Notes: generated from the sequence alone by a model not told the origin. Positions 34,187 to 43,789 are shown, numbered from the stretch's first letter. The stretch: 49,351 nucleotides of DNA from Streptomyces sp. SolWspMP-5a-2 (GCF_900091845.1 NZ_FMCI01000150.1:1-49351); one strand, 5' to 3'. Numbers and translations: made by a program.

Positions 34187-35554
34187 ATGGCACTGCGATC
34201 GAGCACACGCACAGGCACGGCCACCAGCGGTCCGGGACGAGGTCCCGCCTCCGACGGACGGCTCCGGCACCGGCGCCCACCCGGCCGACGCCCACCGGGC
34301 CGGCTCCGGGACCGGCAGGGGCGCGCGCCGCGGTACGGCGGTGGGGAGCGGAAGGCGGCGGGGGAGGATCTGCGGCGGCGCGCGGAGGTGCTGTTCGGGC
34401 ACCGCACGGCACCGGGTGGAGGGGGAGGAGGACGGTCCGGTGATCGCTCCTCGGCGGGCTCCAGCTTCGACTCGACGGTTTCCGCCTCCGCTCCGGCGGT
34501 CTCGGTGGGGATTCCGGTCGCGGTGGGGATTCCGGTCGCGGTCGTGCCGGTGACGGCAGCGCCGAGCGGGGCGGTCGGTGCGGTCGGGTCGGGCGGGGTC
34601 GTCGGAGCGGCGGCGCCGGGTGCGGCGGGTGCGGTGGCCGCGCGGGCGGGGGTGGTCGCGCCGGTGGTGAAGAACCCGGTGGCGCACGATCGTCCGGCGG
34701 GTGAGGCCGCGGGTGGCTCGGGTGGGGCCGCGGGTGGCTTAGGTCGGACCGCGGGTGGCTCAGGTGGGAATGCGGCGGGCGGGATCGCCCCGTACCCGGC
34801 GAGCGCGTCGGGCGTGGTGCGGCGTGACGTGGGGGTCGGCGGGCGGTTCCGGGCCGCGGTGCGGGAGCGGATGCCGCTCTGGGTGCAGGCCAGGTGCGGG
34901 CTCGAAAGGCGGAGCGTGATCGCCCTCGGGGCGCTGCTCCTGGTGGCCGTGGTCCTCGCCGCCCAGCACTTCTGGACCGGGCGGCCCCAGCCGGTGCGGG
35001 CGCCCGAGGTGGTGCGGGCGGCGGCGGGACCGGAGAAGGGCGGGGGCGGCTCGTCCCCCGGTGCGGGCGGGCCCCCGGGAGCCGTGCCCACCCCCGGTGG
35101 CGAGATCGTCGTGGACGTCGGCGGCAAGGTCGTGGAACCCGGGGTGCGGCGGCTCCCCGCCGGTTCGCGGGTCGCCGACGCGCTGCGCGCGGCCGGTGGG
35201 GTGCGGCCCGGCACGAGCACGGACGGGCTCAACCGGGCCCGGTTCCTGGTGGACGGCGAGCAGGTGGTCGTGGGTGCCGCGGCGGCAGCTCCCGGTGCGG
35301 TTGCGGGGTCCGGTGTCGTCCCGGAGGCGGTCGGCGGGACCGATACGGGTACCGGTCCCGGGACGATCGTCTCGCTGAACACCGCCACCGCCGACCAACT
35401 CGACACCCTGCCCGGGGTGGGGCCCGTGCTGGCCCAGCACATCGTCGACTACCGCACCCGGCACGGCGGATTCCGGTCGGTGGACGAACTGCGTCAGGTC
35501 AACGGCATCGGCGACCGCCGCTTCGCCGACCTCAAGAACCTCGTGCGGCCATGA
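34187..35554 (+). CDS. comEA: ComEA-like DNA-binding competence protein
   Basis: The 455-residue protein has a long basic then Gly/Ala/Val-rich cytoplasmic N-terminus, one membrane helix near residues 240-262 (SVIALGALLLVAVVLAAQ), an SLBB domain (EIVVDVGGKVVEPGVRRLP) and a C-terminal helix-hairpin-helix pair (LNTATADQLDTLPGVGPVLAQHI, NGIGDRRFADL). ComEA binds incoming DNA outside the membrane and hands it to ComEC. ATG 34187 gives MALRSSTRT; no strong ribosome site is seen. The N-terminal part contains tandem repeats of 18 bp (34505-34540) and 21 bp (34706-34768). A TTA leucine codon at 34739-34741 is in frame, which makes translation depend on the bldA tRNA. It overlaps comEC by ATGA. Confidence 0.88.
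   Translation: MALRSSTRTGTATSGPGRGPASDGRLRHRRPPGRRPPGRLRDRQGRAPRYGGGERKAAGEDLRRRAEVLFGHRTAPGGGGGGRSGDRSSAGSSFDSTVSASAPAVSVGIPVAVGIPVAVVPVTAAPSGAVGAVGSGGVVGAAAPGAAGAVAARAGVVAPVVKNPVAHDRPAGEAAGGSGGAAGGLGRTAGGSGGNAAGGIAPYPASASGVVRRDVGVGGRFRAAVRERMPLWVQARCGLERRSVIALGALLLVAVVLAAQHFWTGRPQPVRAPEVVRAAAGPEKGGGGSSPGAGGPPGAVPTPGGEIVVDVGGKVVEPGVRRLPAGSRVADALRAAGGVRPGTSTDGLNRARFLVDGEQVVVGAAAAAPGAVAGSGVVPEAVGGTDTGTGPGTIVSLNTATADQLDTLPGVGPVLAQHIVDYRTRHGGFRSVDELRQVNGIGDRRFADLKNLVRP
34505..34540 (+). repeat. 18-bp tandem repeat in comEA
   Basis: Two perfect copies, 34505-34522 and 34523-34540, encode a duplicated hexapeptide around VGIPVA. Confidence 0.85.
34706..34768 (+). repeat. 21-bp tandem repeat in comEA
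   Basis: Three near-identical 21-bp units (34706-34726, 34727-34747, 34748-34768) encode AAGGSGG-type repeats. The second unit contains the TTA codon. Confidence 0.85.
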
Positions 35555-38500
35555 GCGACGGGGTGGGGCCCGCGCCGGAACAGGCGTCCGTGCACACGGT
35601 CTCCGGGCACCGGCTGGGCGCGGCGCACCCCAGGCAGGAGGGTGCGACGGATCTGCGCCTGGTGCCCCCGGCGCTGGCCGCCTGGGCGACGACGGCGCTG
35701 CTGCTCGACGCGTCGCCGGGCCGGGTCGCCGGGGTGGCGGGGGTGAGCGTTCTCGCGGCGGGCGTGGTGGCGCTGGTGGGGTGGGGGCGGAGGGGTGTGG
35801 GTGGGGTTGGTGGGGCCAGTGGTGCTAGCAGTGTTGGTGGGGCCTGTGGTGTCGACGGGGGTGATGTGGCGAGCGCCGGTGAGCTGGCGGCTGGTGCTGG
35901 TGCTGGTGCTGGTGCTGGTGCTGGTGCTGGTGCTGGTGGTGCTGGTGGTGCTGGTGAATTGGCTGGTGCGGGTGGCGCCAGAGGCGTTGGGGCGGTCGAG
36001 GGCAGCGGGGCTTGGCGGGCTGATGAGGTGGGCGGGATCTCGGCGGCCTCCCCTTCCGGCCGGGGTCGGCGGCGGATGTCGTTCCTCGCTCTGCTGCTCT
36101 GCGTGGCCGGTGCCGCCGTGTCCGCGGGGCTGCACGGGGCGGAGGTGCGGGCTGGGCCGGTGCCCGACGCGGCGCGGGAGTTCGCGACGGTGACCGCGGA
36201 GGTCGAGGTGACGTCCGATCCCCGGGTCAGTCGGCCGCGCGTCAGCGGGGACCACATGGCGCCCGCCTCCATCCTGGTCAAGGGCGACGTGCGGAGGCTG
36301 ACCGCGGCGGACGGTACGGCCGTGCTGACGCGCGCGCCGGTGCTGTTGATCGTGGACGCCGCGCGCGGTGCGGGAGTCCTCTCCGGGGAGGGGAGACCGT
36401 CAGCGGGGAGCGGCTCAACCTGGCCGGGCGCGGCGCTGGCGCCGACAGCGGGCCAGGCCCCGTCGGACTCCGAGGGCTCACCCACACCAGTCCGCGCCCC
36501 ATCCGGTGCGCAGGGCTCACCGACACAAGGCCGAGTCCCATCCAGCGCGCAGGGCTCGCCGACACCAGGGCAAGCCCCACCGGATGCGCAGGGCTCGTCG
36601 ACACCGGGCCGGCCTCCGCCGGACTTCCCGCGCTCGGCGACCTCGGGACGGGGGCCGTCCGGATCTCCGTGGCTCGCTCTGCTGCCCTCCACGCGGTTGC
36701 GGGTCACCGGGCGGCTGGTGCCCTCGATGGCCGGGGGCGACCGGATCGCCGGGGTGATCCGGGTGCGGGGGCAGGACGTCCCGGAGGTGGTGGCGGGGCC
36801 GTCGGCGGTGCAGCGGTTCGCCGGGCGGCTGCGGGCCGGGCTGCGGGAGGCGACCGACGGGCTGCCCGGGGACGCGCGGGCGCTGCTGCCCGGACTGGTG
36901 GTCGGGGACACCGCGCGGGTCGCCCCGGATCTGGAGGAGGCGTTCAGGGAGACCGACCTCGCGCACACGCTGGCCGTGTCGGGCAGCAACCTCACGATCA
37001 TCCTGGCCCTGCTGGTCGGGCCGCCGGGGCTGGCCAGGCTCGCGGAGCGCAGAGGGCTCGCGCCCCGGCTCGGCCTCTCGCTGCGGGCCACCGCGCTGGG
37101 CGGGGGAGTGCTCACCCTCGCGTTCGTCGTCGTGTGCCGTCCCGACCCGAGCGTGCTGCGGGCGGCGGCCTGCGGGGCGGTGGCCCTGCTCGCGCTGGCG
37201 ACCGGGCGGCGCAGATCGCTTCTTCCGGCGCTGGCCGCGGCGGTGCTCGTTCTGGTGCTGTACGACCCCTGGCTGTCGCGGAGTTACGGGTTCCTGCTCT
37301 CGGTGCTGGCCACCGGCGCGCTGCTCACGCTGGCGCCACGCTGGAGCGGGGCGCTGCGTCGGCGCCGGGTGCCGGGGCGGCTCGCGGAGGCGCTGGCGGC
37401 GGCCGGTGCGGCGCAGGCGCTGTGCGCTCCGGTGGTCGCGGTGCTGTCGGCGCGGGTGAGTCTGGTGGCGGTGCCGTGCAACCTGCTCGCGGAGTTCGTG
37501 GTGGCCCCGGCGACGGTGCTGGGGTTCGCGGCGCTGGCGACCGCGCCGTTGCTGATGCCGGTGGCCAAGGCACTGGCGTGGTGCGCGAGTTGGCCTGCCG
37601 GGTGGCTCGCGGGGATCGCCCGCGCGGGGGCCGCGCTGCCCGGCGCCGGGGTGGACTGGCCGGGGAGCTGGACGGGCGCGCTGCTGCTGGCGGTCGTCAT
37701 CGTGGCGCTCTGGGCGGTGGGCCGGCGACTGGTCCGGCATCCGTGGTGGTGCGGGGTCTGCGCGGTGCTGCTCGTGCTGGTGGTGACCCGGCCGACGCCG
37801 CTGACGCGGGTGATCACCGGGTGGCCGCCGCCGGGTTGGCGGTACGCGATGTGCGACGTGGGGCAGGGCGACGCGACGGTGCTCGCGGCGGGGCCGGGCA
37901 GCGGGGTGGTGGTGGACGCGGGGCCCGACCCGGCGGCGGTCGACCGGTGTCTGCGGGCGCTGGGTGTCACCGAGGTCCCGCTGGTGGTGCTGACCCACTT
38001 CCACGCCGACCATGTGGCCGGGCTGCCGGGCGTGCTGCGGGGGCGTGCGGTCGGCGCGATCGAGACGACGGCGCTGCAACAGCCGGTGGAGCAGGCGGAG
38101 TTCGTGCGGCGGGAGGCGGCTGCGCGGCATGTCCCGCTGCTCCGGGCGGTGGCCGGTGAGGAGCGGCGGGCCGGTCCCTCGTCCTGGCGGGTGCTGTGGC
38201 CGCCGGGCGGGGCGGAGCCGGTCGCGGAGAGCCCCAACGACGCGAGCGTCACCCTGCTGGTGCGGGTCGCCGGGGTGCGGCTGCTGCTCCTCGGCGACCT
38301 CGAACCCCGCTCCCAGCAGGCCCTGTCGAGTTCCCCGGAGGGGGCGATGCTGGAGGGGGTCGATGTCCTCAAAGTCGCCCACCACGGCTCCGCCCACCAG
38401 GACCCCGAGCTGATCAGGCGGGCGGCGCCGAGGCTGGCCCTGGTGTCGGTCGGCGCGGGCAACTCGTACGGGCACCCCGCCCCGGGGACGCTCGCGGCGC

Positions 38501-38595
38501 TGCGGGCGACCGGCGCGCGGGTCCTGCGGACGGACCGGGACGGGCCGCTGGCGATCACCGTACGGGGAGGTGAGGTGGCGGTGGCGCGCGGGTGA
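35551..38595 (+). CDS. comEC: ComEC/Rec2 DNA-uptake channel
   Basis: The 1,014-residue membrane protein is the channel that carries single-stranded DNA across the membrane. Its competence domain (about residues 450-740) has AHTLAVSGSNLTIILALL and several helices. The C-terminal metallo-beta-lactamase-like part has MCDVGQGDATVL, LTHFHADHVAGLPG and VLKVAHHGS, where a nuclease would sit. The N-terminal region is inflated by two low-complexity inserts: a (Gly-Ala)n run from a hexanucleotide repeat (35891-35956) and a 39-bp repeat region (36475-36630). Its ATG overlaps the comEA stop codon, giving coupled translation. Natural transformation is not generally shown in Streptomyces, so the present role is unclear. 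Confidence 0.92.
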   Translation: MSDGVGPAPEQASVHTVSGHRLGAAHPRQEGATDLRLVPPALAAWATTALLLDASPGRVAGVAGVSVLAAGVVALVGWGRRGVGGVGGASGASSVGGACGVDGGDVASAGELAAGAGAGAGAGAGAGAGGAGGAGELAGAGGARGVGAVEGSGAWRADEVGGISAASPSGRGRRRMSFLALLLCVAGAAVSAGLHGAEVRAGPVPDAAREFATVTAEVEVTSDPRVSRPRVSGDHMAPASILVKGDVRRLTAADGTAVLTRAPVLLIVDAARGAGVLSGEGRPSAGSGSTWPGAALAPTAGQAPSDSEGSPTPVRAPSGAQGSPTQGRVPSSAQGSPTPGQAPPDAQGSSTPGRPPPDFPRSATSGRGPSGSPWLALLPSTRLRVTGRLVPSMAGGDRIAGVIRVRGQDVPEVVAGPSAVQRFAGRLRAGLREATDGLPGDARALLPGLVVGDTARVAPDLEEAFRETDLAHTLAVSGSNLTIILALLVGPPGLARLAERRGLAPRLGLSLRATALGGGVLTLAFVVVCRPDPSVLRAAACGAVALLALATGRRRSLLPALAAAVLVLVLYDPWLSRSYGFLLSVLATGALLTLAPRWSGALRRRRVPGRLAEALAAAGAAQALCAPVVAVLSARVSLVAVPCNLLAEFVVAPATVLGFAALATAPLLMPVAKALAWCASWPAGWLAGIARAGAALPGAGVDWPGSWTGALLLAVVIVALWAVGRRLVRHPWWCGVCAVLLVLVVTRPTPLTRVITGWPPPGWRYAMCDVGQGDATVLAAGPGSGVVVDAGPDPAAVDRCLRALGVTEVPLVVLTHFHADHVAGLPGVLRGRAVGAIETTALQQPVEQAEFVRREAAARHVPLLRAVAGEERRAGPSSWRVLWPPGGAEPVAESPNDASVTLLVRVAGVRLLLLGDLEPRSQQALSSSPEGAMLEGVDVLKVAHHGSAHQDPELIRRAAPRLALVSVGAGNSYGHPAPGTLAALRATGARVLRTDRDGPLAITVRGGEVAVARG
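35891..35956 (+). repeat. CTGGTG hexanucleotide repeat in comEC
   Basis: Eight perfect CTGGTG units followed by GTG-interrupted copies encode a Gly-Ala run. Length changes in steps of six would keep the frame. Confidence 0.9.
36475..36630 (+). repeat. 39-bp tandem repeat in comEC
   Basis: Four units of 39 bp (36475, 36514, 36553, 36592) encode 13-residue repeats such as GSPTPVRAPSGAQ and GSPTQGRVPSSAQ; a partial unit precedes them at about 36440. The Pro/Ser/Thr-rich product is likely disordered and external. Confidence 0.85.
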
Positions 38596-38790
38596 GACCC
38601 GGCTCGGAGGCCCACGGGTTCCGGGAAGGAGCGGGGTGCCCGGTGGGTGCGTGGGCTGTGTTCCCGCTGTGCGAAAGCGGCACATGGGATGCATTCCAGC
38701 GATGTGGACCCGTGTTGCCTCGAAAGCCGCATCAGTGATCGAATGTATCTTCGGTAACGGACGAGGTCGAGGCGTACAGGGGTGGCGAGG

Positions 38791-39672
38791 ATGTTCGGCC
38801 GCAGGCTGGGGAACCGGACGAGCAGGGCACAACGGACGAGTCCGCTGGCGGCGCTGCGGACGCCACCGCACGCGGGGGTGCTGAGCTGCCGGGTGCTCGA
38901 TCCGGTCAACGAGCCGGTGCCGCATGCCGAGTTCGCGGTCAGCGACGCCATGGGCCGCAGGGTGGTGAGCGGGGAGACCGACCCGTACGGGGCGTTCATG
39001 ACGGCGGTACCGGCGGGGGAGTACCGGCTGGCGGTCTCCGCGGAGGGGTACGCGCCCTACCGCGCCGACGCCACGGTCGCGGAGAACACGCTGGCCTCCC
39101 TCGGGGACGTCACGCTGCAGGTGGCCAGGCCGCCCGCGCTGCCCGAGCCGGGGGAGTGGCAGGTGGAGCCGACGCACTCCTCGATCGCGTTCACCGCGAG
39201 GCACATCGGGCTGGCGCGGATCCACGGGCGGTTCAACTCGTTCGCGGGGGCGGTGCGGATCGGCGACCGGATGGAGTCGTCGGCGATGCACGTGGTGATC
39301 GACGCGGGGTCCATCGACACCAACGTGCGGATGCGGGACGACCATCTGCGGTCGGCCGACTTCCTGGACGTCGAGCGCTTCCCCACGCTGGAGTTCTACA
39401 GCGAGCGGTTCACGCACCGGGGCGGCAACCGGTGGGCGGTCACCGGGGCGCTCTCGCTGCACGGGGTGACCCGCACGGTCACCCTCGACACCGAGTACCT
39501 CGGGCTCGGCAACGGCATGGAGGGCGAGGTGCGGGCCGCCTGCCGGGCCACTACCGAACTGCACCGCGACGACTTCACGGTGAGCTGGCAGACGATGCTG
39601 GCGCGCGGGATCGCCGTGGTCGGACCGAGCATCAGCATCGAGCTGGACGTGCAGATCGTCCGGCAGGCGTGA
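38791..39672 (+). CDS. YceI-family protein with N-terminal carboxypeptidase-regulatory-like domain
   Basis: The 293-residue protein has two parts. Residues about 25-110 look like a carboxypeptidase regulatory (Ig-like) beta domain (LSCRVLDPVNEPVPHAEF, YGAFMTAVPAGEYRLAVSAEGY). Residues about 118-290 are YceI: WQVEPTHSSIAFTARHIG, ADFLDVERFPTLEF, ALSLHGVTRTVTL. YceI lipocalin-like proteins bind polyprenoid or other long lipids. No signal peptide is seen, so it is probably cytoplasmic or leaves by an unknown route. ATG 38791 is taken as start; GTG 38782 is an alternative. The gap to comEC (38596-38790) holds no other gene I can support. Confidence 0.82.
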   Translation: MFGRRLGNRTSRAQRTSPLAALRTPPHAGVLSCRVLDPVNEPVPHAEFAVSDAMGRRVVSGETDPYGAFMTAVPAGEYRLAVSAEGYAPYRADATVAENTLASLGDVTLQVARPPALPEPGEWQVEPTHSSIAFTARHIGLARIHGRFNSFAGAVRIGDRMESSAMHVVIDAGSIDTNVRMRDDHLRSADFLDVERFPTLEFYSERFTHRGGNRWAVTGALSLHGVTRTVTLDTEYLGLGNGMEGEVRAACRATTELHRDDFTVSWQTMLARGIAVVGPSISIELDVQIVRQA

Positions 39673-39742
39673 CGGCCGAGGCAGGAACGCGAAGCCCCGG
39701 CGGTGGCCGCGGGGCGGTGCGCGGGTGGCGGAGAATGGCGCG

Positions 39743-39988
39743 GTGAGCGATGTGAGACACGTGCTGGTGCTGCCCGACCGCGACGCGGCGGAGGAGGCGG
39801 CCGAGGCGTTGCGCGAACGGTTCGGCACCCGGGAGGAACCGCAGCTCGTGCGGGACGCCCTCGCCGGTGAGGACGACGCCGAGGACGCCCAGTGGCTGCT
39901 CGTCCTGCGGGACGAGGACGGGCGGCTCGACCCCGGTGAGCTGGACGAGTTCGCCGGGAAGTGGGAGGGCTGGCGCGAGGAGCCGTAG
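39743..39988 (+). CDS. Small acidic protein of unknown function (81 aa)
   Basis: The 81-residue protein is acidic: VRHVLVLPDRDAAEEAAEAL, then DALAGEDDAEDAQWLLVLRD and a C-terminal EFAGKWEGWREEP. It may fold as a small alpha/beta domain. GTG 39743 follows GGAG at 39730-39733; GTG 39725 is an alternative. It lies alone between yceI and holA, with about 125 bp of non-coding sequence after it. No family is recognised. Confidence 0.65.
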   Translation: MSDVRHVLVLPDRDAAEEAAEALRERFGTREEPQLVRDALAGEDDAEDAQWLLVLRDEDGRLDPGELDEFAGKWEGWREEP

Positions 39989-40115
39989 CCGGGGACGCTG
40001 GCCTGCCCAGGGGCGGTGATCTCCCGGATCGGCGGCAGCCGTCGAGCGCGGGGCACTCATCGGCCCCGTCCGCCGTCGGGCCGCGTTGTCAGTGGCGCGT
40101 GGCATGCTTGTCGCG

Positions 40116-41105
40116 ATGGCCAGGAAGACTGCGAATGACGACCCTCTCGCCCCCGTGACGCTCGCCGTGGGCCAGGAGGACCTCCTGCTCGACCGCGCCG
40201 TGCAGGAGGTGGTGGCCGCCGCACGGGCCGCCGACGCCGACACGGACGTGCGCGACCTCACTCCGGACCAGTTGCAGCCCGGCACGCTCGCCGAGCTGAC
40301 CAGCCCGTCGCTGTTCTCCGAGCGCAAGGTCGTGGTCGTGCGCAACGCGCAGGATCTGTCGGCCGACACGGTCAAGGACGTGAAGGCGTACCTCGGCTCG
40401 CCCGCCGAGGAGATCACCCTCGTGCTGCTGCACGCGGGCGGCGCCAAGGGCAAGGGGCTGCTCGACGCCGCCCGCAAGGCCGGGGCGCGCGAGGTGGCCT
40501 GCCCGAAGATGACCAAGCCGGCCGACCGGCTGGCCTTCGTGCGGCAGGAGTTCAGGGCGACGGGCAGGTCGGCGACGCCCGAGGCGTGCCAGGCCCTCGT
40601 CGACGCGATCGGGAGCGATCTGCGGGAGCTGGCGTCGGCGGTGTCCCAGTTGGTCGCCGACGTCGAGGGGACGATCGACGAGGCCGTCGTCGGGCGGTAC
40701 TACACCGGGCGGGCGGAGGCGTCGAGCTTCACCGTCGCGGACCGTGCCGTCGAGGGGCGTGCCGCGGAGGCCCTGGAGGCGCTGCGGTGGGCCCTGTCGA
40801 CCGGGGTGGCGCCGGTCCTGATCACCAGCGCGCTGGCCCAGGGCGTGCGGGCGATCGGGAAGCTGTCGTCGGCCCGGGGCGGCCGTCCCGCCGACCTCGC
40901 GCGCGAGCTGGGCATGCCGCCGTGGAAGATCGACCGGGTCCGTCAGCAGATGCGGGGCTGGACACCGGACGGCGTCTCGGTCGCGCTCCGCGCGGTGGCC
41001 GCGGCGGACGCGGGCGTCAAGGGCGGCGGCGACGACCCGGAGTACGCCCTGGAGAAGGCGGTGGTCACCATCGCCCGAGCGGCCAGAAGCCGAGGCCAGG
41101 GATAG
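40116..41105 (+). CDS. holA: DNA polymerase III subunit delta
   Basis: The 329-residue protein is the delta subunit of the clamp loader that opens the sliding clamp. It shows the family layout: LAVGQEDLLLDRAVQEVV, LTSPSLFSERKVVVVRNAQ, then AGGAKGKGLLDAARKAGA, a helical lid (VQRQEF... TGRSATPEACQALVDAIGSDL) and a C-terminal collar (LARELGMPPWKIDRVRQQM). The ATG at 40116 gives MARKTANDD; ATG 40104 is possible. holA close to rpsT and lepA is a widely conserved order. Downstream lies a purine-rich repeat and a shared terminator. Confidence 0.93.
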   Translation: MARKTANDDPLAPVTLAVGQEDLLLDRAVQEVVAAARAADADTDVRDLTPDQLQPGTLAELTSPSLFSERKVVVVRNAQDLSADTVKDVKAYLGSPAEEITLVLLHAGGAKGKGLLDAARKAGAREVACPKMTKPADRLAFVRQEFRATGRSATPEACQALVDAIGSDLRELASAVSQLVADVEGTIDEAVVGRYYTGRAEASSFTVADRAVEGRAAEALEALRWALSTGVAPVLITSALAQGVRAIGKLSSARGGRPADLARELGMPPWKIDRVRQQMRGWTPDGVSVALRAVAAADAGVKGGGDDPEYALEKAVVTIARAARSRGQG

Positions 41106-41109
41106 CCCG

Positions 41110-41212
41110 CGCGAACGGGAGCGGGAAGGTGAGCACGAACGGGAGCGGGAGTGCGAATCGGGGCGGGAGCGGGAGCGCGCACGGGGGGCGCGAGCGGGAG
41201 CAGGGGCGCGCG
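41110..41212 (+). repeat. Degenerate CGGGAG repeat after holA
   Basis: About 100 bp of strongly purine-biased, imperfect CGGGAG units follow the holA stop codon. The remaining sequence to the rpsT stop codon holds only the terminator at 41261-41299. Confidence 0.55.
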
Positions 41213-41260
41213 TGAGGTGATCCCCACGCCGGTACCCGCTGCTGCCCCCCCGACGCCAAG

Positions 41261-41299
41261 AACCCCGGTGCCGCCCTGGGGAAGGGAGGCGCCGGGGTT
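41261..41299. terminator. Shared hairpin between convergent holA and rpsT
   Basis: The 12-nt arms 41261-41272 and 41288-41299 pair with one G-U around a 15-nt loop, between the two convergent genes. Confidence 0.65.
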
Positions 41300-41419
41300 C
41301 CGGTTCGAGAAGGTGAGCCCGTACCCGCGTGGCGAACGCAGGCCGCGTACAGGCTCGGGGTGCCGGGACGGGAGCGGAGAGAGAGGGCCCGCTCGGTTCC
41401 GTCCGGCTCACATCAGGTG

Positions 41420-41686
41420 TCAGCCCTTGAGGGACGCGACCTTCGAAGCGAGCGCCGACTTCTTGTTGGCGGCCTGGTTCTTGTGGATGACGCCCTTCGA
41501 GACGGCCTTGTCGAGCGCACGCGCGGCGACGCGCTGCAGCTCGGTGGCCTTCTCGACGTCACCCGCGGCAGCGGCCTCACGGGCCTTGCGGACCGCGGTC
41601 TTGAACGAGGACTTCACGGCCTTGTTGCGCAGCCGGGCCTTCTCGTTGGTCTTGATCCGCTTGATCTGGGACTTGATGTTCGCCAC
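41420..41686 (-). CDS. rpsT: 30S ribosomal protein S20
   Basis: The 88-residue basic protein is [20 protein letters not shown]... with the usual helical S20 pattern and [17 protein letters not shown] near the end. S20 binds 16S rRNA early in small-subunit assembly. GTG 41686 has AAAAGG seven bases upstream. A GTG start fits the family, as S20 in E. coli also uses a weak start codon for autogenous control. It is divergent from lepA with a 223-bp gap that should hold both promoters. Confidence 0.97.
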   Translation of the reverse strand: MANIKSQIKRIKTNEKARLRNKAVKSSFKTAVRKAREAAAAGDVEKATELQRVAARALDKAVSKGVIHKNQAANKKSALASKVASLKG

Positions 41687-41909
41687 GAATGAGCCTTTTC
41701 AGGTTCTGGCACGGGCCCGCGAAGGTCCCGCAGCCGATGATTTCACTGGGTGTGTGTCTCGCGCTGAGAGGGCATGAGACACAGCCGCCCACACTACCAG
41801 CGGCCCACCGAACGGCCCAAACCGGTCCCCGGTCGCCGCCCGTGGGACCATGGAGGCTACGTATCGATCCGACCCGAGGCACAAGGCGCCTCAAGAGACA
41901 GGACCCTGC

Positions 41910-43778
41910 GTGCCCGCGACCCCTAACAACGTGCCGGAGCCGAGCCGTACCGACCCGGCTCTGATCCGCAATTTCTGCATCATCGCGCACATCGACCACG
42001 GCAAGTCCACGCTCGCCGACCGGATGCTCCAGCTGACGGGCGTGGTCGAGCAGCGGCAGATGCGCGCTCAGTACCTGGACCGCATGGACATCGAGCGTGA
42101 GCGTGGCATCACGATCAAGTCCCAGGCGGTGCGTCTGCCGTGGGCTCCCACGGACGAGCCCGGCAAGACGCACATCCTGAACATGATCGACACCCCCGGG
42201 CACGTCGACTTCACCTACGAGGTCTCGCGGTCGCTCGCCGCCTGCGAGGGCACCGTCCTCCTCGTCGACGCCGCCCAGGGCATCGAGGCCCAGACTCTCG
42301 CCAACCTGTACCTGGCGATGGAGAACGACCTCACGATCATCCCCGTCCTGAACAAGATCGACCTGCCGGCCGCGCAGCCGGAGAAGTTCGCCGAGGAGCT
42401 GGCGAACCTGGTCGGCTGCGACCCGGACGACGTGCTGCGGGTCTCCGCGAAGACCGGCGTCGGCGTCGACGCGCTCCTGGACCGCGCGGTCCGGGACATC
42501 CCGCCGCCGGTCGGTGTCGCGGACGCGCCCGCCCGCGCGATGATCTTCGACTCGGTGTACGACTCGTACCGGGGCGTGGTCACCTACGTGCGCGTCATCG
42601 ACGGCCAGCTCAACAAGCGTGAGCGGATCCGGATGATGTCCACCGGCGCCACCCACGAGCTGCTGGAGATCGGCACCAACTCGCCGGAGATGCTCGCGGC
42701 CGACGGGCTCGGGGTCGGCGAGGTCGGTTACCTGATCACCGGCGTGAAAGACGTCCGCCAGTCGAAGGTCGGTGACACCGTCACCAGCCAGAACAAGGGC
42801 GCCACCGAGGCGCTCGGCGGCTACAAGGACCCGAAGCCGATGGTCTTCTCGGGCCTGTACCCGCTGGACGGTTCCGACTACCCGGAGCTGCGCGAGGCGC
42901 TGGACAAGCTCCAGCTCAACGACGCCGCCCTGGTGTACGAGCCGGAGACGTCCGCCGCGCTCGGCTTCGGCTTCCGCGTCGGCTTCCTCGGCCTGCTCCA
43001 CCTCGACGTGATCCGGGAGCGGCTGGAGCGCGAGTTCGGCCTCGACCTCATCGCCACCGCGCCCAACGTGGTCTACCGGGTGCTCATGGAGGACGGCAGC
43101 GAGCACACCGTCACCAACCCGAGCGAGTTCCCCGAGGGCAAGATCAACGACGTGTACGAGCCCGTCGTACGCGCCACGATCCTCGCCCCGTCCGAGTTCA
43201 TCGGCTCGATCATGGAGCTGTGCCAGACCCGGCGCGGCACCCTGCTCGGCATGGACTACCTCTCCGAGGACCGGGTCGAGATCCGCTACACGCTGCCGCT
43301 CGCGGAGATCGTCTTCGACTTCTTCGACCAGCTGAAGTCCAAGACCCGCGGCTACGCCTCGCTCGACTACGAGCCCACGGGCGAGCAGACGTCCAGCCTG
43401 GTCAAGGTGGACATCCTGCTGCACGGCGACAAGGTGGACGCCTTCTCCGCGATCACCCACAAGGACCAGGCGTACGCCTACGGGGTCCGGCTGGTCGCCA
43501 AGCTGCGCGAGCTGATCCCGCGGCAGGCCTTCGAGGTGCCCATCCAGGCGGCCATCGGCTCCCGGGTGATCGCCCGCGAGACCATCCGCGCCATCCGCAA
43601 GGACGTCCTCGCCAAGTGCTACGGCGGTGACATCTCCCGGAAGCGGAAGCTGCTGGAGAAGCAGAAGGAGGGCAAGAAGCGGATGAAGATGGTGGGCTCC
43701 GTGGAGGTCCCGCAGGAGGCCTTCATCGCCGTCCTGAGCAGCGACGACAGCGGTGGCTCAGGCAAGGGCAAGAAGTAG
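41910..43778 (+). CDS. lepA: Elongation factor 4 (LepA)
   Basis: The 622-residue translational GTPase has [15 protein letters not shown] (G1), [12 protein letters not shown] (G3) and NKIDLPAA (G4), then domains II, III and V of the EF-G type and the LepA-specific C-terminal domain ending [21 protein letters not shown]4 acts on stalled or initiating ribosomes and can back-translocate tRNAs. GTG 41910 has GAGACAGGA upstream and is the best start; an upstream ATG lacks a site. The last 15 residues are Gly/Ser/Lys-rich. A strong hairpin terminator follows. Confidence 0.97.
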   Translation: MPATPNNVPEPSRTDPALIRNFCIIAHIDHGKSTLADRMLQLTGVVEQRQMRAQYLDRMDIERERGITIKSQAVRLPWAPTDEPGKTHILNMIDTPGHVDFTYEVSRSLAACEGTVLLVDAAQGIEAQTLANLYLAMENDLTIIPVLNKIDLPAAQPEKFAEELANLVGCDPDDVLRVSAKTGVGVDALLDRAVRDIPPPVGVADAPARAMIFDSVYDSYRGVVTYVRVIDGQLNKRERIRMMSTGATHELLEIGTNSPEMLAADGLGVGEVGYLITGVKDVRQSKVGDTVTSQNKGATEALGGYKDPKPMVFSGLYPLDGSDYPELREALDKLQLNDAALVYEPETSAALGFGFRVGFLGLLHLDVIRERLEREFGLDLIATAPNVVYRVLMEDGSEHTVTNPSEFPEGKINDVYEPVVRATILAPSEFIGSIMELCQTRRGTLLGMDYLSEDRVEIRYTLPLAEIVFDFFDQLKSKTRGYASLDYEPTGEQTSSLVKVDILLHGDKVDAFSAITHKDQAYAYGVRLVAKLRELIPRQAFEVPIQAAIGSRVIARETIRAIRKDVLAKCYGGDISRKRKLLEKQKEGKKRMKMVGSVEVPQEAFIAVLSSDDSGGSGKGKK

Positions 43779-43789
43779 CCGCCGGTCGT

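Noticed and set aside
36517..40056. Very long minus-strand frame opposite comEC and yceI
   Set aside because: It is Pro/Arg/His-rich throughout and antisense to two well-supported genes, a common artefact at this GC content.
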